Assembly (NCBI RefSeq): GCF_029167235.1
Contig: NZ_JARFTR010000016.1
Location: 1-64,000, forward strand
Origin: Kamptonema sp. UHCC 0994
Lineage (GTDB): Bacteria; Cyanobacteriota; Cyanobacteriia; Cyanobacteriales; Microcoleaceae
Direction of reading: 5' to 3'
DNA length: 64,000 bases
Shown: one piece after another, positions 43,911 through 52,738 of the stretch
Layout of the letters: the number at the start of each line of letters is the position of its first letter
Numbering within the stretch: the first letter of the stretch is position 1
Notes under the pieces: generated by a model
What the model saw: only the letters and a program-made list of their open reading frames with translations
What the model was told of the DNA's origin: nothing
Database searches by the model: none
Made by a program: the position numbers and the translations under genes

Positions 43911-46900
43911 ATGGACAAGAAAAAACTGAAACAACTTGAAATCGAGTCAAAGGGAAAAGTGGTGAAAGAACAATTGAATCCTTCCCTGCCACAAATCGCA
44001 CCATCAAGTTTTCCTGAATATTCAGTCTTACCCTTAGCCACAGCCATCCCAATAGTAGAAGTGGCAACACTTGATTACCCGGAAATAGATTGGCAACACA
44101 CAACCCTTACCCTCTCCCGTTTTGCCTACCTGCATCAACTCGGCGGCAAAATGGTGTTAGAATCACCCCTCTCCAAATTTAGAATTACCCTATTCGATAG
44201 CCAAGCCAGCGCCATCATCAGCTTATTATCCCAATCCCAAAACTTAACAACTATTAGTGTAGCCTTTCCCCATATTGAAACCGAAACAATTCAAAAATTT
44301 ATTTATCTATTATTAGCCACTAAATTCTTATCAATAGAACCCGAACCCTTAAAATTAGAATTATGGGAATTTCACAACTTGCTGTTTCACAGTCGCAGTC
44401 GTGACGGCAGACACGATTATCAAACAGCATCAATCGAACATTGGGAACAACGGGAATTATTCCCAACAGTAAAACCTCCCATGAGCGAGAAAATCATTCC
44501 TCTTTTCCGTCCCAACCTAGAATTATTAGCCCAAACCGATAGTTCCTTAACCCAAGCAATAGAAACCAGGCAATCCATTCGGGAATATGACGATTATCCC
44601 ATTACCATCGAACAATTAGGCGAACTACTCTATCGCTGCGCCAGAGTAACAGAAGTTTATCAAATGGAAGAAGTAGGCGAAGTCAGTCGCCGTCCTTATC
44701 CATGTGGTGGTGCGAGATACGAACTGGAAATTTATCCCGTTGTCCAACAGTGTGAAGGATTAGATGCCGGATTGTATCATTATGACCCCCTCAACCATCA
44801 ATTAGAGCAAATTGCCGACTACAATCCAGAAGTAGCCGCCTTAATTGCGGATGCTCGTTTATCTAGCGGCGAACAAGACACCCCCCAAGTTTTACTAATT
44901 ATTACCGCTCGGTTTGGCAGACTTTTCTGTAAATATAAATCCTTAGCTTATGCCTTAGTATTAAAGCACGTTGGGGTGTTGTATGAAAACCTGTACCTAG
45001 TTGCCACCAGCATGAACCTCGCCCCTTGCGCGTTAGGTGCAGGAAATAGCGATAAGTTTGCACAAATTACCGGACTGGATTACTACGAAGAATCAGCCGT
45101 CGGGGAATTTATGCTCGGTTCAATTTCCCGGAAAGTAGAAGTGCAGGGAAGTGAGGGAGCGGGGGAACAAAAAAACTCTGCAAAGGCGGGTTTTGTTGTT
45201 AATTCTTCTGCTGCCATTACAGAATTGTCTGCTAAACCCGCCCCTACAAGTCAAGACTTTTCCGTTTCCCAATCACCAATTGCTAATTCTATAAATCCAT
45301 CAGAGCAGGCGCTAAAGCGCAACAACGTACCAGCGAATTTTATAACCCCATCAGTTGCTCCGATGAACAATGCAGATAAGTTGCCTGGACTTTATGACCT
45401 TTGGGCGCATACAAAAGGCGACCCTGAAATTACCATTGTTATTCTTGATGGTAACGCTGACCTAGAGCGCTCTTGTTTCCAAGGGGCAAACATCAGCAAA
45501 GTTTTCCCTTACTGGCACGAAACCCCAGAACCTATTGCTCTAGAATATTACGAGGCTTTTCTAGAGATTGAAAAGAGTGGTGAAAAAGGCGAAGCCAAAG
45601 CCAAAAAACTACAAGCTGCCGTCCCCGAAGCAATTCTCAATCGCCTAAAAGGAAACTTTCACGCTACTCACATCATCAGTACCATTATCGGTCAACACGG
45701 CTCACCCGTTCCCGGAATTGCCCCTCGCTGTCGCGCTATCAATATTCCTATTAACACTACTGGCGACAATGGTGAGTTTATCTCTCCAATTAATCTTACC
45801 CGCGCATTTGAATTAGCAATGAAACTGGGAGCCAATGTCATCCATTGTGCAGCTTGCTGTGCAACGCAAACAGGTATTGCCCATGACTTGTTAGCTAGAG
45901 CAGTGAAAAACTGCCAGGATAACAATATTCTTATTATTGCCCCTACAGGTAACAATAAAGGTGAATGTTGGTGCATTCCCGCCATTTTACCCGGTGTTTT
46001 GGGTGTCGGGATGATGAAAGACAATGGAAAACCTGCCAACTACAGCAACTGGGGCGGTAATTATCAGTATGACGGAATTTTAGCTCCCGGAGAAAACATT
46101 CTTGGCGCACAACCTACAACTGAAGAAACCAAACTTAGTCAAGGTACGAGTTGTGCGGCTCCCATCATCACAGGTCTATCAGCAGTTTTTCTAAGTCTGC
46201 AACTGCAACGCGGGGAAAAACCCAATGCTGAAGCTGTGCGTCAAGCTATTTTAAATAGTAGCATTTCTTGTGACCCGGAAGAAATAGAAGAACCGGAACG
46301 CTGTTTAAGAGGGAAATTAAACATTCTCGGCGCTTATCAGTTACTAACTGGAAAAGAGTTAACCTCAGTTCAAGCGCACCCAAAAATCGGTATCCAGGCT
46401 AATAGCGAAAGTCTTTTAAAGAGGACTGAAAACCCCATTAAAAGTCCGCTGACTTCCAGTATTAATGCTAGTAATCGTCCAGAAATTCCCTCTGTTGAAG
46501 CCTCAATTAACAGTCCGTTTGAACAGGCTTCTGCTATGAACTACGGAATTGATTCCCTGGCGGACTCTGGCACACTCCAACCATCCAACACAACAGTTGC
46601 CACCCTCATCCCCAGTGAACCAGCCGAAGGCATTACCCCCAGCGCCGCCTCAAAACTCGTCTACGCCTTGGGAACCATCGGTTACGACTTTGGTAGTGAA
46701 GCCAGACGCGACACCTTTAAACAACTAATGCCCGCAATCGAAATTGATGGTACAGTAATTCCCCCTAATCCTTATGATGCCAGTCAAATGGTTGATTATC
46801 TGTCACAAAACCCTAGTGAAGCCAAAGCTTTAATTTGGACGCTCAATCAAGAACTTAAACCCATTTATGCCTTAGAACCAAGACAGGGTTTTGCTGCGGA

Positions 46901-47495
46901 TGTCTACGAAACATTAATTATGATGTTAGCCGGACAAATTGAACCGGAAGACAGCGATGATTTTGTCGAGCGAGTCAGCATTCCTGCCAAAACCACCGAT
47001 AAAACCGTGCAGCTATTTTCGGGACAAGAAGTTCCGGTAATTACCTTAATCAATACAAGAGGAATGTACGGTTGGAAAGTTAACAATTTAGTCGAAGCAG
47101 CTTTGCAAAGCGTGGCTCCCCAAGCCCCGCAAGCCGATGAAATTACAATGCGACAAGCTCTCACTAGCTTCGTCAATAAAGTTTATTTTGAGTTCCAAAA
47201 TTTAGGACAAACTTCTAAAGATCGAGCGTTGAACTTTTCCGTTACTAACGCTTTTCAAGCGGCTTCGAGCTTCGCTGAAGCTATTTCTAGAGGGATGCAA
47301 CTCGATACTATTGAACTAGAAAAAAGCCCATTTTGTCGGATTAATAGCGATTGTTGGGATGTGATATTAAAATTTTTCGATCAAGAAAATGACCATAGAG
47401 CTAAGAAGGTTTATCGGTTTACGGTTGATGTTAGCGACAGAATTCCTGTGACTCTGGGTGAAGTTCGCTCTTGGTCTGTACCAAAAGAGGGATAA
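43911..47495 (+). CDS. patG: cyanobactin oxidase-macrocyclase PatG
   Basis: This 1194-residue protein has three parts. Residues about 190-420 are an FMN-dependent nitroreductase-like azoline oxidase (ETRQSIREYDDYPITIEQLG, MNLAPCALGAGNSDKF). Residues about 495-830 are a subtilisin domain with Asp in VILDGNAD, His in FHATHIIS, Asn in PTGNNKGE and Ser in QGTSCAAP; between Asp and His lies a roughly 50-residue charged helical insert (YYEAFLEIEKSGEKGEAKAK) matching the cap that lets PatG-type enzymes macrocyclise rather than hydrolyse. The C-terminal domain (from about 910) duplicates that of PatA. It should oxidise azolines, cleave before SYDGE and cyclise the core. AAAGGAGAAAACTAAA precedes the ATG. 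Confidence 0.95.
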   Translation: MDKKKLKQLEIESKGKVVKEQLNPSLPQIAPSSFPEYSVLPLATAIPIVEVATLDYPEIDWQHTTLTLSRFAYLHQLGGKMVLESPLSKFRITLFDSQASAIISLLSQSQNLTTISVAFPHIETETIQKFIYLLLATKFLSIEPEPLKLELWEFHNLLFHSRSRDGRHDYQTASIEHWEQRELFPTVKPPMSEKIIPLFRPNLELLAQTDSSLTQAIETRQSIREYDDYPITIEQLGELLYRCARVTEVYQMEEVGEVSRRPYPCGGARYELEIYPVVQQCEGLDAGLYHYDPLNHQLEQIADYNPEVAALIADARLSSGEQDTPQVLLIITARFGRLFCKYKSLAYALVLKHVGVLYENLYLVATSMNLAPCALGAGNSDKFAQITGLDYYEESAVGEFMLGSISRKVEVQGSEGAGEQKNSAKAGFVVNSSAAITELSAKPAPTSQDFSVSQSPIANSINPSEQALKRNNVPANFITPSVAPMNNADKLPGLYDLWAHTKGDPEITIVILDGNADLERSCFQGANISKVFPYWHETPEPIALEYYEAFLEIEKSGEKGEAKAKKLQAAVPEAILNRLKGNFHATHIISTIIGQHGSPVPGIAPRCRAINIPINTTGDNGEFISPINLTRAFELAMKLGANVIHCAACCATQTGIAHDLLARAVKNCQDNNILIIAPTGNNKGECWCIPAILPGVLGVGMMKDNGKPANYSNWGGNYQYDGILAPGENILGAQPTTEETKLSQGTSCAAPIITGLSAVFLSLQLQRGEKPNAEAVRQAILNSSISCDPEEIEEPERCLRGKLNILGAYQLLTGKELTSVQAHPKIGIQANSESLLKRTENPIKSPLTSSINASNRPEIPSVEASINSPFEQASAMNYGIDSLADSGTLQPSNTTVATLIPSEPAEGITPSAASKLVYALGTIGYDFGSEARRDTFKQLMPAIEIDGTVIPPNPYDASQMVDYLSQNPSEAKALIWTLNQELKPIYALEPRQGFAADVYETLIMMLAGQIEPEDSDDFVERVSIPAKTTDKTVQLFSGQEVPVITLINTRGMYGWKVNNLVEAALQSVAPQAPQADEITMRQALTSFVNKVYFEFQNLGQTSKDRALNFSVTNAFQAASSFAEAISRGMQLDTIELEKSPFCRINSDCWDVILKFFDQENDHRAKKVYRFTVDVSDRIPVTLGEVRSWSVPKEG

Positions 47496-47521
47496 TCATC
47501 AAGAAAGTTGCTATAAAAAGA

Positions 47522-47544
47522 AAGGCAGACAAAATGCCTGCCTT
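47522..47544. terminator. bidirectional hairpin between patG and fabF
   Basis: AAGGCAG (47522-47528) pairs with CTGCCTT (47538-47544) across a 9-base loop, between two convergent genes. A-rich sequence precedes it; no strong T-run follows. Confidence 0.5.
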
Positions 47545-47573
47545 ACAGTCCGATTAAATAAAATCCTGATTCA

Positions 47574-48827
47574 TCACTGAACAAACTTCTTGAAAGCTAA
47601 AGTCACATTGTGACCCCCAAATCCAAAAGAATTAGACAGCGCCACATCTACTTTCAGATCGCGGCTGTGATTGGGAATATAATCCAGATCGCACTCATCA
47701 TCGGGATTTTCCAAATTAATAGTCGGGGGAACCTTGTCATTATTAATTGCCATTACCGTCGCCACCGCCTCAATGCCTCCAGAACCACCCAAAAGATGGC
47801 CAGTCATCGACTTAGTAGAACTAATCGCCACCTGATAAGCACTTTCCCCCAAAGCCTTCTTAATCGCCTTAGTTTCCGTAGAATCATTAGGCAGCGTACT
47901 CGTACCGTGAGCATTAATATAGCTCACCATTTCCGGCGTAATCTCAGCATCCTTAAGCGCTAAAGACATCGCCCTTGCAGCCCCCTCCCCGCCTGGTACG
48001 GGAGAAGTCATGTGATAGGCATCGCAGGTGGAACCATAACCGACGATTTCCGCGTAAATCTTAGCTCCACGACTCAAGGCGTATTCCAGCTCTTCTATAA
48101 TTAGAATGCCAGCACCTTCGCCAACAATAAAACCATCGCGATCGCGGTCAAACGGTCGGCAAGCATGAGCAGGATCGTCATTGCGCTTAGAAAGCGCCTT
48201 CGCCGCCGCAAAACCCGCCACACACAAAGGCGTTACCGCCGCCTCCGTACCCCCACAGATCATCGCTTGGGCATAACCCCGCTGCACCATCCGAAAGGCA
48301 TCACCGATCGCATTCGACCCCGCAGCACAAGCCGTCACCGTACAAGAATTAGGCCCCTTAGCCCCCGTATGAATCGCCGTCAGGCCCGCTGCCATATTCG
48401 CAATCATCATCGGAATCATAAACGGACTACACCTGTCAGGGCCGCGATTGAGATAGATTTCTTGTTGGTCTTCCAAAACCTTCAGACCACCAATACCCGT
48501 CCCGATGATCGCACCCACTTGTTCTGCGTTCAGGTCATTAATCTCAAAACTTGCATCTGCGATCGCCTGTTTGCTAGCCGACACCGCAAACTGAGCAAAG
48601 CGATCCATCCGCTTTGCCTCCTTGCGTTCCAAATAGTCATGAGGGTCATAACCCTTCACTTCCCCTGCAATGCGACAGTCATGCCGCGACGCATCAAAAA
48701 AAGTAATCGGGCCGATGCCATTCTTCCCGGCAAGCAGCCCTTCCCAATACTCGGATAAGGTATTGCCAATCGGTGTAATCGCGCCGAGACCCGTTACAAC
48801 AACGCGCTTACGCTCAAAATTTGCCAT
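47574..48827 (-). CDS. fabF: 3-oxoacyl-ACP synthase II
   Basis: This 417-residue protein is a standard KAS II. It carries the condensing-enzyme Cys-His-His triad: Cys in NSCTVTACAAGSNAIGDA, His in INAHGTSTLPNDSTE and His in STKSMTGHLLGGSG, with the C-terminal NSFGFGGHNVTLAF. It extends acyl-ACP chains with malonyl-ACP in fatty acid synthesis. It is preceded on the same strand by the acyl carrier protein gene, 100 bp upstream, forming acpP-fabF as in many cyanobacteria. It is convergent with patG, whose cluster ends just before. Confidence 0.97.
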   Translation of the reverse strand: MANFERKRVVVTGLGAITPIGNTLSEYWEGLLAGKNGIGPITFFDASRHDCRIAGEVKGYDPHDYLERKEAKRMDRFAQFAVSASKQAIADASFEINDLNAEQVGAIIGTGIGGLKVLEDQQEIYLNRGPDRCSPFMIPMMIANMAAGLTAIHTGAKGPNSCTVTACAAGSNAIGDAFRMVQRGYAQAMICGGTEAAVTPLCVAGFAAAKALSKRNDDPAHACRPFDRDRDGFIVGEGAGILIIEELEYALSRGAKIYAEIVGYGSTCDAYHMTSPVPGGEGAARAMSLALKDAEITPEMVSYINAHGTSTLPNDSTETKAIKKALGESAYQVAISSTKSMTGHLLGGSGGIEAVATVMAINNDKVPPTINLENPDDECDLDYIPNHSRDLKVDVALSNSFGFGGHNVTLAFKKFVQ

Positions 48828-48927
48828 GATTTCGATTTCAAGAAATTAAACACCGAGAACGCAGAACAAAAGAAGAGTTTTCAATCCTCCTTCCCCCCTC
48901 CCAAAAGCGAGGGGAAAGGTGCCGATC

Positions 48928-49182
48928 TTAAGCTTTTGGTGCTGCAACTTTACTATTGATGAAATCTACAGCGGCTTGAACCGTAGCAATACCTTCTGCG
49001 GCTTCGTCTGGAATTTCGATATCGAACTCTTCCTCTAATGCCATAACCAGCTCTACTGTATCTAAGGAATCCGCTCCTAAATCGTTAGCAAAGTTGGATT
49101 CGGGCTTGACTTCGCTCGGATCGACTTCAAGTTGCTCTGCCACAATTTTCTTAACTTTAACAAAAATGTCGTCTTGACTCAT
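48928..49182 (-). CDS. acpP: acyl carrier protein
   Basis: This 84-residue acidic protein is the fatty-acid acyl carrier protein. The phosphopantetheine site is S39 in [19 protein letters not shown]. It carries growing acyl chains as thioesters to FabF, encoded next on the same strand, and other enzymes of the pathway. The length and the four-helix pattern are standard, with a short Lys/Ala tail (NSKVAAPKA). The 283-bp gap upstream contains a GC-skewed low-complexity inverted repeat but no other gene. Confidence 0.97.
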   Translation of the reverse strand: MSQDDIFVKVKKIVAEQLEVDPSEVKPESNFANDLGADSLDTVELVMALEEEFDIEIPDEAAEGIATVQAAVDFINSKVAAPKA

Positions 49183-49318
49183 AGATGGTGTCCTCGTTGG
49201 ATGCCGCGTATTTAATCTTATCCGAAACGGGGATCTTAAAAAAAAACCCTTGCCAGTTTTCTAACTGACACTAAGGCAACCTTGGGACATTCGGCATCCG
49301 CCATAGGTGGTAGGCTAG

Positions 49319-49463
49319 AGGATGGGGAGATGGGGAGCAGGGGAGCGGGGGAGCGGGGGAGAGGGAAGACGGAAATTGACTCTCTTACCCATCTTCCCCA
49401 TCTCCCCCATCTTCCCCATCTCCCCCATCTCCCCCGCCCCTCTGCTCCCCATCTCCCCCATAA
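49319..49463. repeat. GGGGGAG-rich low-complexity inverted repeat, copy 1
   Basis: A purine arm of repeated GGGAG/GGGGGAG units (49319-49375) is followed by a pyrimidine arm of CATCTTCCC and CATCTCCCC units (49385-49463). The arms are imperfect complements. It directly abuts the start of the HdrB-like gene and is similar to 57868-58082. Confidence 0.9.
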
Positions 49464-49465
49464 CC

Positions 49466-50371
49466 ATGCCATCCCCAAATCTTAAATATGCTTACTTCCC
49501 CGGTTGCGTAGCCCAAGGCGCGTGCCGAGAGCTTTACCAGTCTACCCAAGCGCTGACTCAAGCTCTGGGGATTGAACTATTGGAACTCAAAAAAGCCTCT
49601 TGCTGTGGTTCCGGCACTTTTAAAGAAGATTCGCAATTACTGGAAGATACTGTTAATGCCCGCAATATTGCTTTGGCAGAAGAACTTAACTTGCCTTTAC
49701 TCACACATTGCAGCACTTGTCAAGGGGTAATCGGTCATGTGGATGAACGATTGAAGGAATCTCAGCAAACAGACCCGGCTTACCTTGGTCAGATTAACGG
49801 TTTGCTAAAAAAAGAAGGCTGTTCTCCTTATCAAGGTAGTACCGAAGTTAAACATCTGCTGTGGGCCCTAGTTGCAGATTACGGCCTAGAGGAAATTCAA
49901 AATCGAGTTACCCGCAAGCTTTCTGGTTTAAACTGCGCGGCGTTTTATGGCTGCTACTTACTGCGAGCTCAAACCCACAATCCTTATGATGACCCGTTTC
50001 AGCCAGAATCTATGGAAAATGTGTTCCGGGCGGTTGGGGCGACACCTATCTATTACAGAGGGCGGACTCAGTGCTGTGGTTGGCCGCTTTCCAGCTATGC
50101 TACAGATCAATCTTTTAAGATGGCTGGCTCGCATATTCAAGAAGCTATTGACAAAGGTGCAGATTGTATAGTAACTCCTTGTCCTTTATGTCATCTTAAT
50201 CTAGATTCCCGTCAGCCAGAAGTTGAAAAGGTAGTCGATCGCAAATTGGGTTTACCAGTCTTACATTTACCTCAATTAGTTGCTCTAGCTTTAGGGGTTC
50301 AGCCGGAAAAACTGGGACTCGATCGGCACGTTGTTTCGACTCGCCCTGTCTTGGAAAAGTTAGGTTTTTAG
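49466..50371 (+). CDS. HdrB/SdhE-like CCG-domain (cysteine-rich) protein
   Basis: From the ATG at 49466 this 301-residue protein has two CCG domains. The first begins YAYFPGCVAQG and contains KASCCGSGTF and THCSTCQG; the second begins NCAAFYGCYLL and contains GRTQCCGWPLS and VTPCPLCHLNL. Paired CCG domains bind an unusual iron-sulfur cluster in the HdrB subunit of heterodisulfide reductase and in the SdhE-type membrane subunit of some succinate dehydrogenases. In cyanobacteria this protein is often annotated as a succinate dehydrogenase-associated subunit, without proof. The longer frame from 49322 would translate repeat DNA and is rejected. Confidence 0.88.
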   Translation: MPSPNLKYAYFPGCVAQGACRELYQSTQALTQALGIELLELKKASCCGSGTFKEDSQLLEDTVNARNIALAEELNLPLLTHCSTCQGVIGHVDERLKESQQTDPAYLGQINGLLKKEGCSPYQGSTEVKHLLWALVADYGLEEIQNRVTRKLSGLNCAAFYGCYLLRAQTHNPYDDPFQPESMENVFRAVGATPIYYRGRTQCCGWPLSSYATDQSFKMAGSHIQEAIDKGADCIVTPCPLCHLNLDSRQPEVEKVVDRKLGLPVLHLPQLVALALGVQPEKLGLDRHVVSTRPVLEKLGF

Positions 50372-50423
50372 CGATCGCCACCGCTAAGATGAACAGAGCA
50401 AGTTATATTTTTTGATAACTTCA

Positions 50424-50475
50424 CGTAACGCCGCCTTCTAGGCGGTATCCTCACCGCCTAGAAGGCGGCGTTACG
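50424..50475. repeat. perfect 52-bp REP-like palindrome
   Basis: Arms of 23 bp (50424-50446 and 50453-50475) pair perfectly around ATCCTC. The left arm begins CGTAACGCCGCC. Related copies are at 1-26 (half), 51241-51290 and 51714-51765. It lies between two convergent genes and could serve as a terminator. Confidence 0.93.
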
Positions 50476-50520
50476 GATAATTACCAAGGTGGTTGCTAAC
50501 AGTTAACAGTTAACTATTAA

Positions 50521-51129
50521 CTAGAAATTTTGAGTATCAGGGCCACTATTAATTGCTCCAGGTGGATTCAGGAATAGATTTTTGGCACTGCTATTCTGAT
50601 AGATACAATTAATGTCAGGTTTACTCTCCAAAGTACCTGTGAAACCAAAGGTGTTCATGCGGTTTTTACAATCACGTACTTGGTCTTGAGTAATCAGCCT
50701 TCTTTGCTCCAAAATAGCCCAGTTATTCGTTCGCAGGACGCATCCTGGTGTCATCGATGGTTGAGAGATGTAGACATTAAAAGGGTTGAGGGTGACGTAA
50801 ACCCGCATATCTGTTACCATCGCACTGGCTCCAAACTGAACGCAAAGTTCGGGGTTAGGGGCACTGCGATCGATAAATTCGCGGGAAGCTACGTTTTCCG
50901 GGCTAATTGTCGCGGTGGAACTAAAGGCAATACCGATGCCAATGCCCAAAATAAAGACTGCTGCTAAAATCCCTAAAGATGTGTAATTGATCAGAGATTT
51001 ACCAGAGGCGGCTGAACGCCGGGAAGCGCCGCTGCGCGATGTCGGGACTTCAGATTCTAGATCGTCCCACGGTTCGCCGGGGCCGGTTCTACTGGTGGGA
51101 GATTTCGGTTTACGTTTCATAAACGGCAC
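50521..51129 (-). CDS. DUF3172 family membrane protein
   Basis: This 202-residue protein has a Ser/Arg/Pro-rich N-terminus, one membrane helix (YTSLGILAAVFILGIGIGIAF), and an extracytoplasmic domain with conserved cysteines (NPELCVQFGASAMVTDMRVYV, MTPGCVLRTNNW, VRDCKNRMN, DINCIYQN). This matches DUF3172, a family known from cyanobacteria and chloroplasts with no established function. The four cysteines could form disulfides. An ATG three codons in (MKRKPKS) is an alternative start. It is convergent with the HdrB-like gene and divergent from clpS. Confidence 0.85.
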   Translation of the reverse strand: MPFMKRKPKSPTSRTGPGEPWDDLESEVPTSRSGASRRSAASGKSLINYTSLGILAAVFILGIGIGIAFSSTATISPENVASREFIDRSAPNPELCVQFGASAMVTDMRVYVTLNPFNVYISQPSMTPGCVLRTNNWAILEQRRLITQDQVRDCKNRMNTFGFTGTLESKPDINCIYQNSSAKNLFLNPPGAINSGPDTQNF

Positions 51130-51240
51130 GATCGCAAATTCTAGAGATTAGGCAGGGACTCTCTCAATCCTAATATAGCGGTTTGTTGTTAGGTGCAGTA
51201 AAGTTATGACCTCTCTCCTACAGGATTTAGGTACTTCTGG

Positions 51241-51290
51241 CGTAACGTCGCCGTCCCAGCGCTATCCTAAACCGCCGGGACGGCGGCCCT
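51241..51290. repeat. degenerate REP-like palindrome
   Basis: It resembles the 50424 palindrome (CGTAACGTCGCCGTCCC, then ACCGCCGGGACGGCGGC) but with mismatched arms. It lies in the 276-bp gap between the DUF3172 and clpS genes; nothing else clear is visible there beyond the clpS ribosome site. Confidence 0.7.
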
Positions 51291-51405
51291 AGGGTTTCAC
51301 CTTGTCGGGATTTTAATAGTTGATTAAACTATGTTAAAGTAAAATGCTCCCGCACCGTTTAGAGCACTTGACGAATCTAGATAACTTACGGAAGGAGATA
51401 GGGTA

Positions 51406-51687
51406 GTGTCTGTCGAGACTATTGAAAAGAGTTCAACAGTCCGCAAAATCGCACCGCGCTATAGGGTTTTGCTTCACAATGATGACTTCAATTCTATGGA
51501 GTATGTGGTGCAAACTTTGATGCACACGGTGCCGAGTCTGACTCAGCCGCAGGCTGTGAATATTATGATGGAAGCTCACACTAATGGACTCGCAGTAGTG
51601 ATTGTCTGTGCTCAGGAACACGCTGAATTCTATAGTGAAACGCTGAACAATCACGGACTAATCAGTACAATTGAACCAGATGAGTAA
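51406..51687 (+). CDS. clpS: ATP-dependent Clp protease adaptor ClpS
   Basis: This 93-residue protein is a ClpS adaptor. The binding-pocket region VLLHNDDFNSMEYVVQTL holds the conserved Asn-Asp pair, and MMEAHTNGLAVVIVCAQEHAEFY is the second conserved half. ClpS delivers N-degron substrates, those with bulky hydrophobic N-terminal residues, to ClpCP in the cytoplasm. The start is the GTG at 51406 behind GGAAGGAGATAGGGTA. The variable N-terminal extension is short. Cyanobacteria usually have two ClpS forms; I have not tried to decide which this is. Confidence 0.95.
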   Translation: MSVETIEKSSTVRKIAPRYRVLLHNDDFNSMEYVVQTLMHTVPSLTQPQAVNIMMEAHTNGLAVVIVCAQEHAEFYSETLNNHGLISTIEPDE

Positions 51688-51713
51688 GATTGGTCTTCTA
51701 CCAATTCAGTTGA

Positions 51714-51765
51714 CGTAACGCCGCCATCTTGGCGGTATTTTTACCGCCAAGATGACAGCGGTAAT
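51714..51765. repeat. REP-like palindrome, imperfect copy
   Basis: Begins CGTAACGCCGCCATCTTGGCGGT and continues ACCGCCAAGATGACAGCGGTA, the same family as 50424-50475. It lies between clpS and the CPBP gene on the same strand. Confidence 0.8.
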
Positions 51766-51797
51766 GTGAGCGTAATTCCTATTATAATTATTGACTA

Positions 51798-52625
51798 ATG
51801 GCAATTTATTCTAATATTTCTCGTTACCCTGTCCCTTTAAGGTTAGGGGTTTTTCTTGTTAGTTTACTTTTGATATGGCTACCGCTAGCTGCACCGATTT
51901 ATCTGCTGGTTAAGGATAGTAATTTGGCAACTATTCTGACTATGGGGTTGCTATTTGGAGAGTTTCTATTGCTAGTGGGATGGTGGGGAAATCGGGTTTA
52001 TCGACAGCCTTACCTGGTCAAAAGTTATGGTTTGGTGGGAACGCGGCAAAATGGCTTAGATGTACTCGGAGGTTTTGGAATTGGTGCTTTGCTTACCTTC
52101 GGTTTATTTGGCTTTGAAGGGCTGTTGGGTTGGCTGACGTGGGGGGAGTCGGAGAGTGGAATTAAATTGATTTTAGAGGGGTTGGCGACGGCTCTGGGAG
52201 TAGGTTTTGCTGAGGAGTTGGTATTCCGAGGTTGGTTATTGGATGAGTTGCAGCGTGACTACAGTTTGAAGGTGTCGCTTTGGCTGGATGCTGTGATATT
52301 TGGGTTATCCCATTTTTTGAAGCCGCTGTCGGAAATGTTGCGGACTTGGCCTCAGTTTCCAGGTTTGCTGTTGTTGGGTTTAATTTTGGTTTGGGCGAAG
52401 CGATCGCACCAAAATCGCCTTGGTTTGCCAATAGGTTTTCATGCAGGTTTGATCTGGAGCTATTATATTATTAATGTGGGGCAATTAGTGCAGTATTCTG
52501 GCTCTGTTCCTGGTTGGATTACGGGTGTTGACCGCAATCCGTTGGCTGGTTTGATGGGGTTGTTATTTTTGGGTGCGATCGCGTTTTGGATGTGCAAACT
52601 TTCTAGAGTCCAGAATTATCCGTAA
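51798..52625 (+). CDS. CPBP family intramembrane metalloprotease
   Basis: This 275-residue polytopic protein has about seven hydrophobic segments and the three ABI/CPBP motifs: EELVFRGWLLDEL (Glu-Glu and Arg), GLSHF and GFHAGLIWSY. Proteases of this family (also called Rce1-like or bacteriocin-processing) cleave within the membrane. Its substrate is unknown; the cyanobactin cluster lies too far (4 kb, other operons between) to suggest a link. It is downstream of clpS on the same strand, separated by the REP-like palindrome. Confidence 0.9.
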   Translation: MAIYSNISRYPVPLRLGVFLVSLLLIWLPLAAPIYLLVKDSNLATILTMGLLFGEFLLLVGWWGNRVYRQPYLVKSYGLVGTRQNGLDVLGGFGIGALLTFGLFGFEGLLGWLTWGESESGIKLILEGLATALGVGFAEELVFRGWLLDELQRDYSLKVSLWLDAVIFGLSHFLKPLSEMLRTWPQFPGLLLLGLILVWAKRSHQNRLGLPIGFHAGLIWSYYIINVGQLVQYSGSVPGWITGVDRNPLAGLMGLLFLGAIAFWMCKLSRVQNYP

Positions 52626-52649
52626 GCTAAGCTATATCCCTCGATCGTT

Positions 52650-52715
52650 CGGCGATTGAAATCGCTACTACATAAACGAAGTCCGCCTACGCGGACTAAA
52701 GAATAAAGGCGGTAT
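52650..52715. repeat. dispersed palindromic element containing AGTCCGC/GCGGACT
   Basis: Contains CGATTGAAATCG, then a hairpin AGTCCGC-CTAC-GCGGACT-type stem (52680-52697). The same pieces occur at 63331-63402 in a longer arrangement. It separates two convergent genes. Confidence 0.75.
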
Positions 52716-52738
52716 TTAAGCCAATATGGTCTGACCTT

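Noticed and set aside
47610..48758. Plus-strand frames opposite fabF
   Set aside because: They are Arg/His-rich shadows of a clearly coding fabF.
49322..49465. N-terminal extension of the HdrB-like protein
   Set aside because: The frame would translate the GGGGGAG/CATCTCCCC repeat; the family start fits ATG 49466.
51798..52625. CPBP protease as a cyanobactin-processing enzyme
   Set aside because: It is 4 kb and several unrelated operons away, and PatA and PatG already cover the cleavage steps.
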